Below the pieces are notes generated by a model, which saw only the letters and a list, made by a program, of their open reading frames with translations, searched no databases and was not told the DNA's origin. DNA of 64,000 nt from assembly GCF_003990045.1 (NCBI RefSeq), contig NZ_RZGZ01000002.1:868001-932000 (forward strand). Reading direction: 5' to 3'. Below are positions 45,490 to 54,300 of the stretch, piece by piece (within the stretch, counting starts at the first letter, position 1; each line of letters starts with the position of its first letter). The position numbers and the translations under genes were made by a program. The stretch is from Labedella endophytica. Its GTDB lineage: Bacteria; Actinomycetota; Actinomycetes; Actinomycetales; Microbacteriaceae.

Positions 45490-47348
45490 CGCGTCGTCTC
45501 CTCGGTGAGCTTCGTGAGCGGTTCCCGGCCGGTGAGCATGGAACCGAGCAGGGTGCGGGTGTACGGGTGGCGCGGGTCGCGCAGGATCTCGCGCACCGGC
45601 CCCTCCTCGACGAGGCGTCCGCGCTGCATGACCGCGACGCGATCGGCGATATCCGCGACGACACCGAAGTTGTGCGTGACGAGCAGGATCGCGACCCCGA
45701 GTTCGTCGCGCATGCGGCGGAGCAGGTCGAGCACCTCCGCCTGCACCGTCACGTCGAGGGCCGTGGTGGGCTCGTCCGCGATGATGAGGTCGGGTTCGCA
45801 GCTGACCGCTCCCGCGATGAGCACGCGCTGCGCCATTCCTCCCGAGATCTCGTTCGGGTAGGAGTCGAACGTGCGCTGCGGGTCGGCGATCCCGACGCGT
45901 TCGAGGAGCTCGATCGCACGCCGCTTCGCTTCGGAGCGACTGATCCCGAGGAGCTTCACCATCGGCCGGGCCAGCTGGTGGCCGATGGTGTAGTTCGGGT
46001 CGAGGTTCGACATGGGCTCCTGCGGGATGTACGAGATCCGACGCCCACGCAGCGGCGCGACCTTCTTCTGCAGGATGCGCTCGGCGGCGGTGTCCACCGT
46101 CTGGATGTCGTCGATCACGATGCTGCCGCCCACGATGCGCGCGGAGCTCGGGAGGAGCCCGAGCACCGCGAAGGCCGTCTGGCTCTTGCCCGAGCCGGAC
46201 TCGCCGACGATGCTGAGCACCTCGCCGCGGTCGATCGAGAAGCTGACGCCCTGCACGACCTTCGTGAGGCCGCCGTCCGGAGCCGGGTACCCGATCTCGA
46301 GGTCGCGGACCTCGAGCAGATGGTCGCCCGCGGGGAGCTCGCCCACGCCCGGAAGCGGGTCCGAACTGGTGGAGATCGACACGGTCGGCGCGATCTCGGG
46401 CTCCACCGCGATGGACGCCGTGCCGCTGAGGGAACCGGCCGTCATCCCGCTCGCCGCGACCGCGGCGGTCGCCTTGCGGCTCGCACGGACCTTCGGCAGG
46501 TCCTCGAGCGCGTCCCGGAGCGCGTTTCCGATGAGCACGAACGCACCGACCGTGAGACCGATCGCGAGCGCCGGCCACAGCAGGAGGGTCGGGGAGATGT
46601 AGATGTTGCGGAAGCCCTCGCTGAGCATCGCCCCCCACGTGGGCTCCGACGGGTTGCCGAGACCGAGGAATTCGAGTCCCGACTGGATCGCGATCGCGAC
46701 TCCCGCGATGAGGGCCGTCTGGATGATGATGGGCGCGCGCACCACGGAGATGATGTGGCGGCTGATGATGCGGGCGTCGCTGAGACCGGAGACCCGCGCG
46801 GCATCCACGTAGAGCTCGTTCCGCACCGATTGCACGGCCGTGCGCGTCAGGCGGTAGTACCCGGGGCTCAGGAGGATGCCGAACACGATCATCGTGACCC
46901 ACACGCTGGGACCCACCGCCGACCGCACCGAGAGCAGCACGATGATCGCGGGCAGGCTCATGAGGGCATTGGCCGACCAGGAGGACACGCCGTCGAAGGG
47001 TCCCCCGAAGTATCCGGCGATGAGTCCGGACGGAAGCCCGATCGCGATCGCGACGACGGCGCACAGAACGGCGGACGCGAGCGTCAACTGGGACGCCCAG
47101 AGCAGGCGGCTCCAGGTATCGCGACCCGAGCTGTCCGTGCCCAGGAGGTGGTCCCCGCCCGGATCGGCGAACGGGTTCGCGATGTCGGCTGTGGTCACAC
47201 CGAACGGGGCGAGCACGGGGGCGAGGACGGCCCCCAGCACGACGAGGAGCACGATCGCGAGGCCGATGGCCCCGAGCGGGTTGCGGAGGAAGCGGAGAAG
47301 GACGTTGTCGCGTCGCGTGGACGCCGGGGCGTTGGTTGTCGCGGTCAT
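45486..47348 (-). CDS. ABC transporter permease-ATPase fusion (DppC-DppD type)
   Basis: This 620-residue protein joins a DppC-like permease (about residues 1-290; LRNPLGAIGLAIVLLVVL, DHLLGTDSSGRDTWSRLLWA and the coupling loop YVDAARVSGLSDARIISRHI) to a full DppD-like ATPase (from about 330). The ATPase has Walker A GESGSGKSQT, signature ISGGMAQRVLIAGA, Walker B LIIADEPTTALD and VTHNFGVVADIADR. The linker (about 290-330) is Ser/Thr/Ala rich. Both parts retain their key motifs, so the fusion seems functional. It guarantees a 1:1 ratio and leaves the partner DppB and DppF as separate chains. ATG at 47348 overlaps the DppB-like gene by 4 nt. Confidence 0.92.
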   Translation of the reverse strand: MTATTNAPASTRRDNVLLRFLRNPLGAIGLAIVLLVVLGAVLAPVLAPFGVTTADIANPFADPGGDHLLGTDSSGRDTWSRLLWASQLTLASAVLCAVVAIAIGLPSGLIAGYFGGPFDGVSSWSANALMSLPAIIVLLSVRSAVGPSVWVTMIVFGILLSPGYYRLTRTAVQSVRNELYVDAARVSGLSDARIISRHIISVVRAPIIIQTALIAGVAIAIQSGLEFLGLGNPSEPTWGAMLSEGFRNIYISPTLLLWPALAIGLTVGAFVLIGNALRDALEDLPKVRASRKATAAVAASGMTAGSLSGTASIAVEPEIAPTVSISTSSDPLPGVGELPAGDHLLEVRDLEIGYPAPDGGLTKVVQGVSFSIDRGEVLSIVGESGSGKSQTAFAVLGLLPSSARIVGGSIVIDDIQTVDTAAERILQKKVAPLRGRRISYIPQEPMSNLDPNYTIGHQLARPMVKLLGISRSEAKRRAIELLERVGIADPQRTFDSYPNEISGGMAQRVLIAGAVSCEPDLIIADEPTTALDVTVQAEVLDLLRRMRDELGVAILLVTHNFGVVADIADRVAVMQRGRLVEEGPVREILRDPRHPYTRTLLGSMLTGREPLTKLTEETTR

Positions 47349-48286
47349 GACACACGCACCTTCGGGTTGAGCCAGCCGTTGATGAGGTCGACGGCCAGGT
47401 TGACGATGACGACGATGACGACCGTGTAGAGGACGACACCCATGACGATGGGGATGTCCCCGCTCACGGTCGACGTGACGGCGAGCTGGCCGATACCCGG
47501 GAGCGCGAAGATGCGCTCGAGGATCACGGCGCCGCCGAGCAGGCCGACGAACTGCAGGCTGAGGACGGTGAGGCCGGCCGGTGCGGCCGCGCGCAACACG
47601 TGCTTGAGGAGGATCTCGCTCTCGCCGAGGCCACGGCTGCGGAGGGTCCGCACGAAGTCGCGGTCGCGCTGCTGGATGACCGCCGAGCGGATCTGCTGCG
47701 CGCTCGCGGTGACGTAGTTGAGCACGATCGCGATCACGGGAAGGGTGAGGGAGGCGATCCACGCGTCCGCTCCGGCTCCGGGTCCGATGCTCGAGACGGC
47801 GGGGAACCAGCCGAGCTGCACGGCGAAGACCGTCGCGAGGACCACGGCGAGGACGAAGCCCGGGATCGCGTCACCGATGACCGCGCCCACCTGCACGGCT
47901 CGGTCGATCCAGCCGCGCTTCACGGCGGCGAGCGTGCCGATCGTCGTGGCGAGGAGGGTGACGAAGAGCATCGCGACGCCGATGAGGGCAAGAGTCACCG
48001 GGAGACGCGTCGTGAGGGCGTCGGAGACGGTGAGCGTGCCGAACCAGCTGCGACCGAGATCGCCCGTGAGGGCGCTCCCGACCCAGTCGAGGAAGCGGAG
48101 AGGAAGGGGCTGGTCCAGGCCGAGCTCGATCGACTTCGCCTCGACCTGGGCCTCGGTGGCCTGATCGCCGACGATGTTCCGGGCGATGCTCGAGCCGTTG
48201 ACGAAGAGCAGCGCGTAGGCGGCGGCGCAGATGACGGCGAGCAGGACGATGCCCGACGCGATGCGCTTGAGGGAATAGGTGATCAC
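47345..48286 (-). CDS. Oligopeptide/dipeptide-type ABC transporter permease (DppB-like)
   Basis: This 313-residue permease has six membrane helices. N-terminal SLKRIASGIVLLAVICAAAY is followed by a periplasmic part with the family-typical LGLDQPLPLRFLDWVGSALTGDLGRSW. The cytoplasmic coupling loop is RDFVRTLRSRGLGESEILLKHVLRAAA, and the next motif is GGAVILERIFALPGIGQL. The GTG at 48286 has GGAG 6 nt before it. It forms the channel with the permease half of the fusion protein encoded next. Confidence 0.92.
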   Translation of the reverse strand: MITYSLKRIASGIVLLAVICAAAYALLFVNGSSIARNIVGDQATEAQVEAKSIELGLDQPLPLRFLDWVGSALTGDLGRSWFGTLTVSDALTTRLPVTLALIGVAMLFVTLLATTIGTLAAVKRGWIDRAVQVGAVIGDAIPGFVLAVVLATVFAVQLGWFPAVSSIGPGAGADAWIASLTLPVIAIVLNYVTASAQQIRSAVIQQRDRDFVRTLRSRGLGESEILLKHVLRAAAPAGLTVLSLQFVGLLGGAVILERIFALPGIGQLAVTSTVSGDIPIVMGVVLYTVVIVVIVNLAVDLINGWLNPKVRVS

Positions 48287-48349
48287 GAGTGCTCCAGTGC
48301 AGTCCGTGAGGTGGGGAGGCGGCGACGGACGCCGCCTCCCCACCGCTGG

Positions 48350-49888
48350 TTACGAGGCGGGCGCGTAGTTGTAGATGGACGGGACGGCCTGCTGGGTCTG
48401 CTTCTCCGTCGTGATCGTGTCCGCGTTGTAGGAGTAGACCTGGTCGATCCGGTAGACGGGGGCGAACCAGGCGTTCTCCGAGATGTACTCGTTGACGGCC
48501 TTGGCCTCCTCGGCGGAGTCGTCCCCGCCGTTCTGCACGGCGGTGATCAGCTCCTGGAGCTCCGGCGTGGTCGAGTCGAAGGGGTTGTAGATCGCCTCGG
48601 TGGAGATGATCTGGTTGATCGCGACCCACGGCTCACCCTGGAAGAGGTTCTGGTAGAGCACGGGGATCTTCCCGGAGGTGAGGTCGTCGAGGAAGGTCTG
48701 GGTGTTGACCGACACGACCTGGACGCGGATACCGACGTCGGCGAGCTGCTGCGTGAGCGCGGCCATCGCGGTCTCGAAACCGGGGCCCGCGGTGATCGGG
48801 AGGTCGAAGCCGTCGGCGTAGCCTGCCTCGGCGAGGAGATCCTTCGCCTGCTCAGGATCGAAGTCGTAACGACTGTCGAGTTCATCGACGGATGCGCCGC
48901 TGTCGGGCCCGAACACCTGCTGTGTCGGGTCGCCGTAGCCGCGCAGGATGGACTCGAGCATCGTGTCGCGGTCGATCGCGTAGTTGATGGCCTGGCGGAC
49001 GCGCACGTCGGCGAGCGCCGGGACCTGCGTGCCGTCGCGGTCGAGGAGGAGCAGGCCCTGCCAGTCGACCTGGTAGTCCTCGAGCGTCTCGAAACCCGCG
49101 CCCTCGGCCTGTTCGGCGGTGGAGGCGTCGAGGATCGTGGCATCGACCTGGTTCGAGAGCAGTGCGTTGAGACGAGCCGTCAGCTCTTCGTAGGGCTTCA
49201 GCACGATCGAGTCGAACTTCTGCAGATCGGGGTTCCAGTAGTCCTCACGCGCGGTGAAGACGAGCTGCGATCCGGAGACCGACTGGGCAGTGTCCATGAC
49301 GTAGGGACCTGATCCGACGGGGGTCGAGATGAGCTCATCGGTACCGAGGGTCTCGGGGCTGCCCATGAGCCCGGCGGCCTGCGAGAGGTTGTATTCGAGC
49401 GAGGGGTCGGGGGCCGAGAGGCTCAGGACGACCGTGTCGTCGTCGACGGGGTCGACGGATTCGACAGCGGCCACCTGGGCGGCCTGACGACCGTTGTTGT
49501 TCTTGAGGTTCTCGATGTTGGCCTTGACGGCCTCGGCGTCGAAGTCGGCGCCGTCGCTGAACGTGACGTCATCACGCAACTCGAGCGTGAGCTCGGTGCG
49601 GTCGTCGTTGTAGGACCACTCCGTCGCGAGCATCGGTTCGAGGGTGCCGTCGGCGGTGCGGAGGACCAGCGTGTCGTACGTGACCTGGTAGGGCTGCAGC
49701 CCATGGCCGACGTGCGCCTGCGACGGGTCCCACGACGTGGGTTCGCCGAGGATACCGAGGGTGAGGGTTCCTCCGCCCTCGGCGCTTCCGCCGCCGGTGT
49801 CGCCACCGCCGCTCGAGCAACCCGCGACAAGTGCCGCGGCGGCCATCGTCGCGGTCACGGCCGCAACTCTCTTCGAGACCAACTTCAT
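48350..49888 (-). CDS. Family-5 solute-binding lipoprotein of the uronide importer
   Basis: This 512-residue extracytoplasmic protein has a signal peptide and lipobox LVAGC (about residues 20-24), followed by a Gly/Ser linker. The SBP_bac_5 layout is visible in LTLGILGEPTSWDPSQAH, LATEWSYNDDRTELTLELRDDVTFSDGADFDAEAVK, GSGPYVMD and VRQAINYAIDRDTML. This family mostly binds peptides, nickel or oligosaccharides. Its operon, with four glucuronide-degradation genes, argues for glucuronide or uronate-oligomer binding here. ATG at 49888. Palindromic LacI-type sites lie 140-220 nt upstream. Confidence 0.88.
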   Translation of the reverse strand: MKLVSKRVAAVTATMAAAALVAGCSSGGGDTGGGSAEGGGTLTLGILGEPTSWDPSQAHVGHGLQPYQVTYDTLVLRTADGTLEPMLATEWSYNDDRTELTLELRDDVTFSDGADFDAEAVKANIENLKNNNGRQAAQVAAVESVDPVDDDTVVLSLSAPDPSLEYNLSQAAGLMGSPETLGTDELISTPVGSGPYVMDTAQSVSGSQLVFTAREDYWNPDLQKFDSIVLKPYEELTARLNALLSNQVDATILDASTAEQAEGAGFETLEDYQVDWQGLLLLDRDGTQVPALADVRVRQAINYAIDRDTMLESILRGYGDPTQQVFGPDSGASVDELDSRYDFDPEQAKDLLAEAGYADGFDLPITAGPGFETAMAALTQQLADVGIRVQVVSVNTQTFLDDLTSGKIPVLYQNLFQGEPWVAINQIISTEAIYNPFDSTTPELQELITAVQNGGDDSAEEAKAVNEYISENAWFAPVYRIDQVYSYNADTITTEKQTQQAVPSIYNYAPAS

Positions 49889-50028
49889 CGTCAGTAGTCC
49901 TTCGTTTCGTCATTGATACGGAGTGCGATGCGGCGGGGAGCCTCTGCCCTGCGGCTGTTCGGGAAACGGTGCCGGGGCCATCGATATCGGGTGCCGGGGG
50001 CCGTCGATATGTGGCGAGCGTAGCAAGC

Positions 50029-50053
50029 GCAACCGATTGCCGCAATCGATTGC
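50029..50053. promoter_or_regulatory. Tandem LacI-type operator candidates
   Basis: GCAACCGATTGC (50029-50040, one mismatch from perfect) and GCAATCGATTGC (50042-50053, perfect palindrome) sit side by side, about 140-165 nt upstream of the binding-protein gene. The central CG and flanking CAA/TTG follow the LacI/GalR operator plan. Confidence 0.65.
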
Positions 50054-50089
50054 CGTGCATTGATCGCTTTTCGAGATGCGTCTGTGACC

Positions 50090-50110
50090 TAAGATGGCAA
50101 GCGGTTGCCA
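50090..50110 (+). promoter_or_regulatory. LacI-family gene -10 box with overlapping operator
   Basis: TAAGAT (50090-50095) is a good -10 box. TGGCAA-GCGG-TTGCCA (50095-50110) is a perfect 6-bp inverted repeat around a CG-containing centre and covers the expected transcription start. This arrangement indicates autorepression of the LacI-type gene. Confidence 0.65.
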
Positions 50111-50157
50111 GTCGGGCCCGTGATCCGGGGCCTCGCATTCATCTCATGGGGGTTCCA

Positions 50158-51171
50158 ATGACGGAGCGGACACGACGCCCGAGCGCGCCGACGATCTACG
50201 ACATCGCCGAGAAGGCGGGAGTCGCAGCGTCGACGGTGTCGCGGGCACTCAACAAGCCGGGGCGCATCAGCACCGAGACGGAGGCGCGCATCCGCGCGGC
50301 CGCCGACGAACTGGGCTACCGCCTCAACCCCATGGCGCGCTCGCTCCAGTCCGGGCTCACCGGCAACCTCGCCCTCGTGATGTCCGACATGACGAACCCC
50401 GTCTACTTCGACCTCGTCCGGGGAGCCGAGCGGGTCACGGCCGACGCCGGCTGCACACTGCTCTTCGCGGATTCGCAGGAGAACGTGGACATCGAGCTCG
50501 ACGCGGCCCAGCGGCTGCTCCGCGTTGCCGACGGACTCATGCTCGTCGGTTCACGGCTGAGCGACGAGCAGATCCTGTCGCTCAGCGCTCTGAAGCCGGT
50601 GGTGACGGTGAACCGCCTCGTGGACGGCATCCCCGCGGCGACGGCCGAGGTCGAGGTGGGCGTGCACCAGGCCGTCCGCCACCTCCACGAACTCGGCCAC
50701 CGAGACATCGTCTACCTCGAGGGCCCCTCCGCGTCCTGGATGAACGGCCGCCGCCACGAGGTGATCGCCGCGGACGCCGCGGCCCTCGGGATGACGGTGA
50801 CCTTCCTCGACTCGGACGGCCCCACGATAGAGGGCGGACACGCGGCCGTGCCCCGCGTCGTCGCGACGGGTGCCACGGCGGTCATCGCCTTCAACGACCT
50901 CCTGGCGTTCGGACTGCTCCAGGGATCCCGAGAGGCCGGCGTCGACGTGCCGGTGAGCCTCAGCGTGGTCGGGTTCGACGACATCTTCGGGGCGAACCTC
51001 CTGACCCCTCCCCTCACCACCGTGCGCAGCCACATGCGGAACCTCGGCGAGGCCGCTGTGCTCGCTCTGCGCAACGCCATCGCCGGCGAGGACGAGCGGG
51101 AGACGGAGCGCCCCGCGACCGAACTCATCGTGCGCGGCACGACGGGGCCCGTGGCGCCTGCCGGACCGTGA
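50158..51171 (+). CDS. LacI-family transcriptional regulator of the glucuronide operon
   Basis: This 337-residue repressor has the N-terminal LacI helix-turn-helix (PTIYDIAEKAGVAASTVSRA, then LNKPGRISTETEARI, about residues 11-45) and hinge helix LNPMARSLQSG. The periplasmic-binding-protein-like effector domain includes ALVMSDMTNPVYFDLVRGAE, GHRDIVYLEGPSASWMNGRR and VVGFDDIFGANLLTPPLTTV. It faces the transporter-uxaC-uxuB-uidA-manD operon across three palindromes, so it most likely represses that operon, with glucuronate or fructuronate as probable inducer (inference). ATG at 50158 follows GGGGGTTCCA; an in-frame ATG at 50146 would add four residues. Confidence 0.92.
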   Translation: MTERTRRPSAPTIYDIAEKAGVAASTVSRALNKPGRISTETEARIRAAADELGYRLNPMARSLQSGLTGNLALVMSDMTNPVYFDLVRGAERVTADAGCTLLFADSQENVDIELDAAQRLLRVADGLMLVGSRLSDEQILSLSALKPVVTVNRLVDGIPAATAEVEVGVHQAVRHLHELGHRDIVYLEGPSASWMNGRRHEVIAADAAALGMTVTFLDSDGPTIEGGHAAVPRVVATGATAVIAFNDLLAFGLLQGSREAGVDVPVSLSVVGFDDIFGANLLTPPLTTVRSHMRNLGEAAVLALRNAIAGEDERETERPATELIVRGTTGPVAPAGP

Positions 51172-51200
51172 TCTGCCCGCCTGCGTCTCCGTCCCCACAC

Positions 51201-51268
51201 GGTCCCTGAGCCCGTCGAAGGGTGCTGACGACGCACGCCTGCGACACGCCTCGACAAGCTCAGCGACC
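51201..51268. repeat. Imperfect inverted repeat of the CTGAGC-GTCGA intergenic type
   Basis: The arms GGTCCCTGAGCCCGTCGA (51201-51218) and TCGACAAGCTCAGCGACC (51251-51268) pair with three mismatches around a 32-nt loop. The core resembles a short intergenic palindrome I recognise as widely repeated in high-GC bacterial genomes, of unknown role. It lies just after the LacI-type gene. Confidence 0.6.
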
Positions 51269-51290
51269 GGGACTCGAGCTGACCGCACGC

Positions 51291-51344
51291 GGACAGCACC
51301 ACGGGCCCGACGGCGGTGCGGCCGTCGGGCCCGTGGTGCTGTCC
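51291..51344. terminator. Bidirectional terminator between the LacI-type gene and the TIG giant
   Basis: A perfect 23-bp GC-rich stem (51291-51313 with 51322-51344) has an 8-nt loop. It sits 6 nt beyond the stop of the giant surface-protein gene and about 120 nt beyond the LacI-type stop. Confidence 0.85.
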
Positions 51345-51349
51345 GTCGG

Positions 51350-54300
51350 TCAGCCGATGGCGTTCCGGCGCCGGCTGAACCAGGCGCCCGCACCTCCCAC
51401 GAGGAGCAGCAGTGCTGCCAGGAGGCCCAGTCCCGCCGCGTCGGAGCCCGTCACCGCGAGTCCCGACGTGTAGGTGAAGCCACCGGAGAGCGTCGCCGAA
51501 CCGCACTCGGTGGATCCGACGACGGTCACGTCGACCGATCCGGATCCGGCTGGGCTGACCGCGCGGATCTCCGTGTCACTGATCACCGTGACGCTCCGAG
51601 CCGGCGTGTTCCCGAAGAGGACCGCGGTCGCTCCGGTGAAGCACGAGCCGGTGATCGTCACCGTCGTCCCGCCGGAGGACGGTCCGCGCGGCGGCGTCAC
51701 GACGTCCACATCGGTGCCGTCCGGGTCCTCGGGATCGATCGGGCCGGGGACGTCCTCACCGAAGTAGGTGAAGTCGACCGGCTCAGACGAGCCATCGGGA
51801 TCGATGACCACGAGGTCCACCGTGCCCACGGGGTGGGCGGGCGAGTAGACCGTGATGACCTCGTCGCTGATGATCGCGAAGGGCTGGAAGGTCCCCTCCG
51901 GCAGGGCGGTCGGGTCGTTCAGACCGGTCCCCTCGATACCGTCGAAGGTCACCGCGGTGGCGTCCCCGAGGCCCTCACCCGTGATCGTCACGAGCGTGCC
52001 GCCCGCGACCGGGCCGCGGTCGGGGGTGATCGACGTGACGACGGGAGGTGCGGTGTACAGGTAACCGTCCGGCAGGACGGCCGGTCCGTCGACCGCGCAC
52101 TCGCCGAAGCCCGTGACCGTGACGTCGACGGCACCCGCGACCGTGCCGGCCGGGACGACCGCCGTGATCTCGGTGTCGCTGACGACCACGAAGTCGGCCG
52201 GGACTCCACCGAACTCGACGCGCGTCACGCCCGTGAAGCACGAACCGGTGATGGTGACCTCCTCGCCACCGGCCAGCGGCCCCTCCGACGGGTCGACGGC
52301 ATCGACCGTCGTCACGTCGAAGAACGTGAAGTCGGCGGGGGCCGACGGGCCGTCGAACGTGATGAGCGTGACCGGAACGGTTCCCGCTGCGTGCTCCGGC
52401 GTGATCACGAGGATCTCGGTGTCGCTCACGATCTCGATGAACGGAGCGGACTCGCCGTCGATCAGCACGTCGATCACGTCGTCGAAGCCCTCACCGGTGA
52501 TGGTGATCTCCGTGCCGCCCGTGACGGGGCCGCGGTCGGGGTCGAGGGACTCGATGACGGGCGCACCCTCCGGTACGAACGTGAAGGCGTCCTCCGCCGT
52601 CGCTCCGCCGCATGCCGTGGGGTTCACGACGGTCACGTCCACGATGCCGGTTCCGGCCGGGGTGACGACCGTGAGGAGGCCGTCGTCCACGACGGTGAGA
52701 CCGGTTCCCGGCACACCCCCGAAGAGCACCTCGGAGGTCCCGGTGAAGCAGGAACCCTCGATCGTGACGAGCGTGCCACCCTCCTCGGCGCCCGCGTTCG
52801 GGGTCACGGTCTCGATGACCGTCACCGCGACGTAGGTGAACTCCGCCGGGTCGCTCGCGCCACCCGGTCCCGTGACGATCACGTCGACGGGCCCGACGGC
52901 GTGCGGCGGGGTGACCGCCGTGATCTCCGTGTCGCTCACGACCGTGTACTCGGCCGCGGGCTCTCCGTCGAAGGTGACGCCCTCGGTGCCGGTCACGTCG
53001 AGGAAGTCCTCGCCCGTGATCGTGACCGTCGTGCCGCCCGTGACGGGTCCCTCGATGGGCTCGAGGCCGGAGATGCTCGGCGCCGCGAGGTACTCGTAGC
53101 CGTCGGGGATCGTGCCCGGTCCGTCGTCGCCACCCTCGGCGCAGTCGCCGGCGCCGACGACCGTGATGTCCACGAGGCCGGGCGTGCCGGCCGGCGCGAC
53201 GGCCGTGATCTCCGTGTCGCTCACGACGGTGAAGCTCGTCGCGGGGGTGTCGCCGAAGAGCACGGCGGTCGCTCCCGTGAAGCACGAGCCCGTGATGGTC
53301 ACGGTGTTGCCTCCCGCTTCCGGTCCCGCCTCGGGGTCCACCTCCTCGATCGTCGTGACGTCGAAGTAGGTGAAGTCGGAGGGAGCCGAGGCTCCCACGT
53401 CGGTCACGACCTGCACGTTGACGGTCTCCGGCGCGTGCGCTGGAGTGACGAACACGAGCTCCGTGTCGCTCACGATCGTGACGTCGGCCTCCGGCACGGC
53501 GACACCGTCCACGAGGACCTCCTCCGCGTCGTCGAACCCGGCGCCCGTGACGGTCACCTCGGTGCCGCCGACGGACGGGCCGCGGTCGGGCTCGAGGGCG
53601 TCGATGGTGGCCGCGCCGTCCGGCACGAAGGTGAAGGCGTCCTCGATGGTCCCGTCGCCGCACTCCGTCGGGTTCACGACCGTGACATCGACCGTGCCGA
53701 CCCCGGCGGGCGTCGTCGCGGTGATCTCGGTGTCGCTCACGACGGTGATGCTCGCCGCGGAGGTGTCCCCGAAGAGAACGTCCGTGGCTCCCGTGAAGCA
53801 GGAACCCGTGATGGTCACGACCGTGCCGCCGTCCTCGTCGCCCGCGTTCGGTGCGACGTCGTCGATCTCGGCGACCGGGTAGTACTCGAAGTCGCCGGGT
53901 TCGGAAACGCCGGACGGCGCCGTCACGACCACGTCGACGACGCCGGGGACGTCGCCCGCCGGGGTCGTCACGGTGATCTCCGTGTCGCTCACGACGACCA
54001 GGTCCGTCCCGGGCACTCCGCCGAAGGTGACCTCGGTCGCGTCGGTGAAGCCGGTGCCCGTGATCGTCACCTCGGTGCCGCCCGTGACGGGTCCGCGCTC
54101 GGGGTCGAGTTCGGTGACGAGCGGAGCCGCGAGGTACTCGAAGCCGTCCGGCAGCGTGCCCGGGCCATCCTCGCCTCCGAGCCCGCACTCGCCCGCACCG
54201 ACGACCGTGACGTCCACGCTGCCGACGGCGATGCTGGCCGGCGCTGTCGCGGTGATGACGGTGTCGCTGACCACGACCACGTCGGTCGCGGGGACGTCGC

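Noticed and set aside
45490-47439. A long frame extending the DppF-like ATPase upstream to 936 codons.
   Set aside because: The extension is Arg/His-rich shadow sequence of the permease-ATPase fusion gene. ATG at 45489 gives a normal-length DppF.
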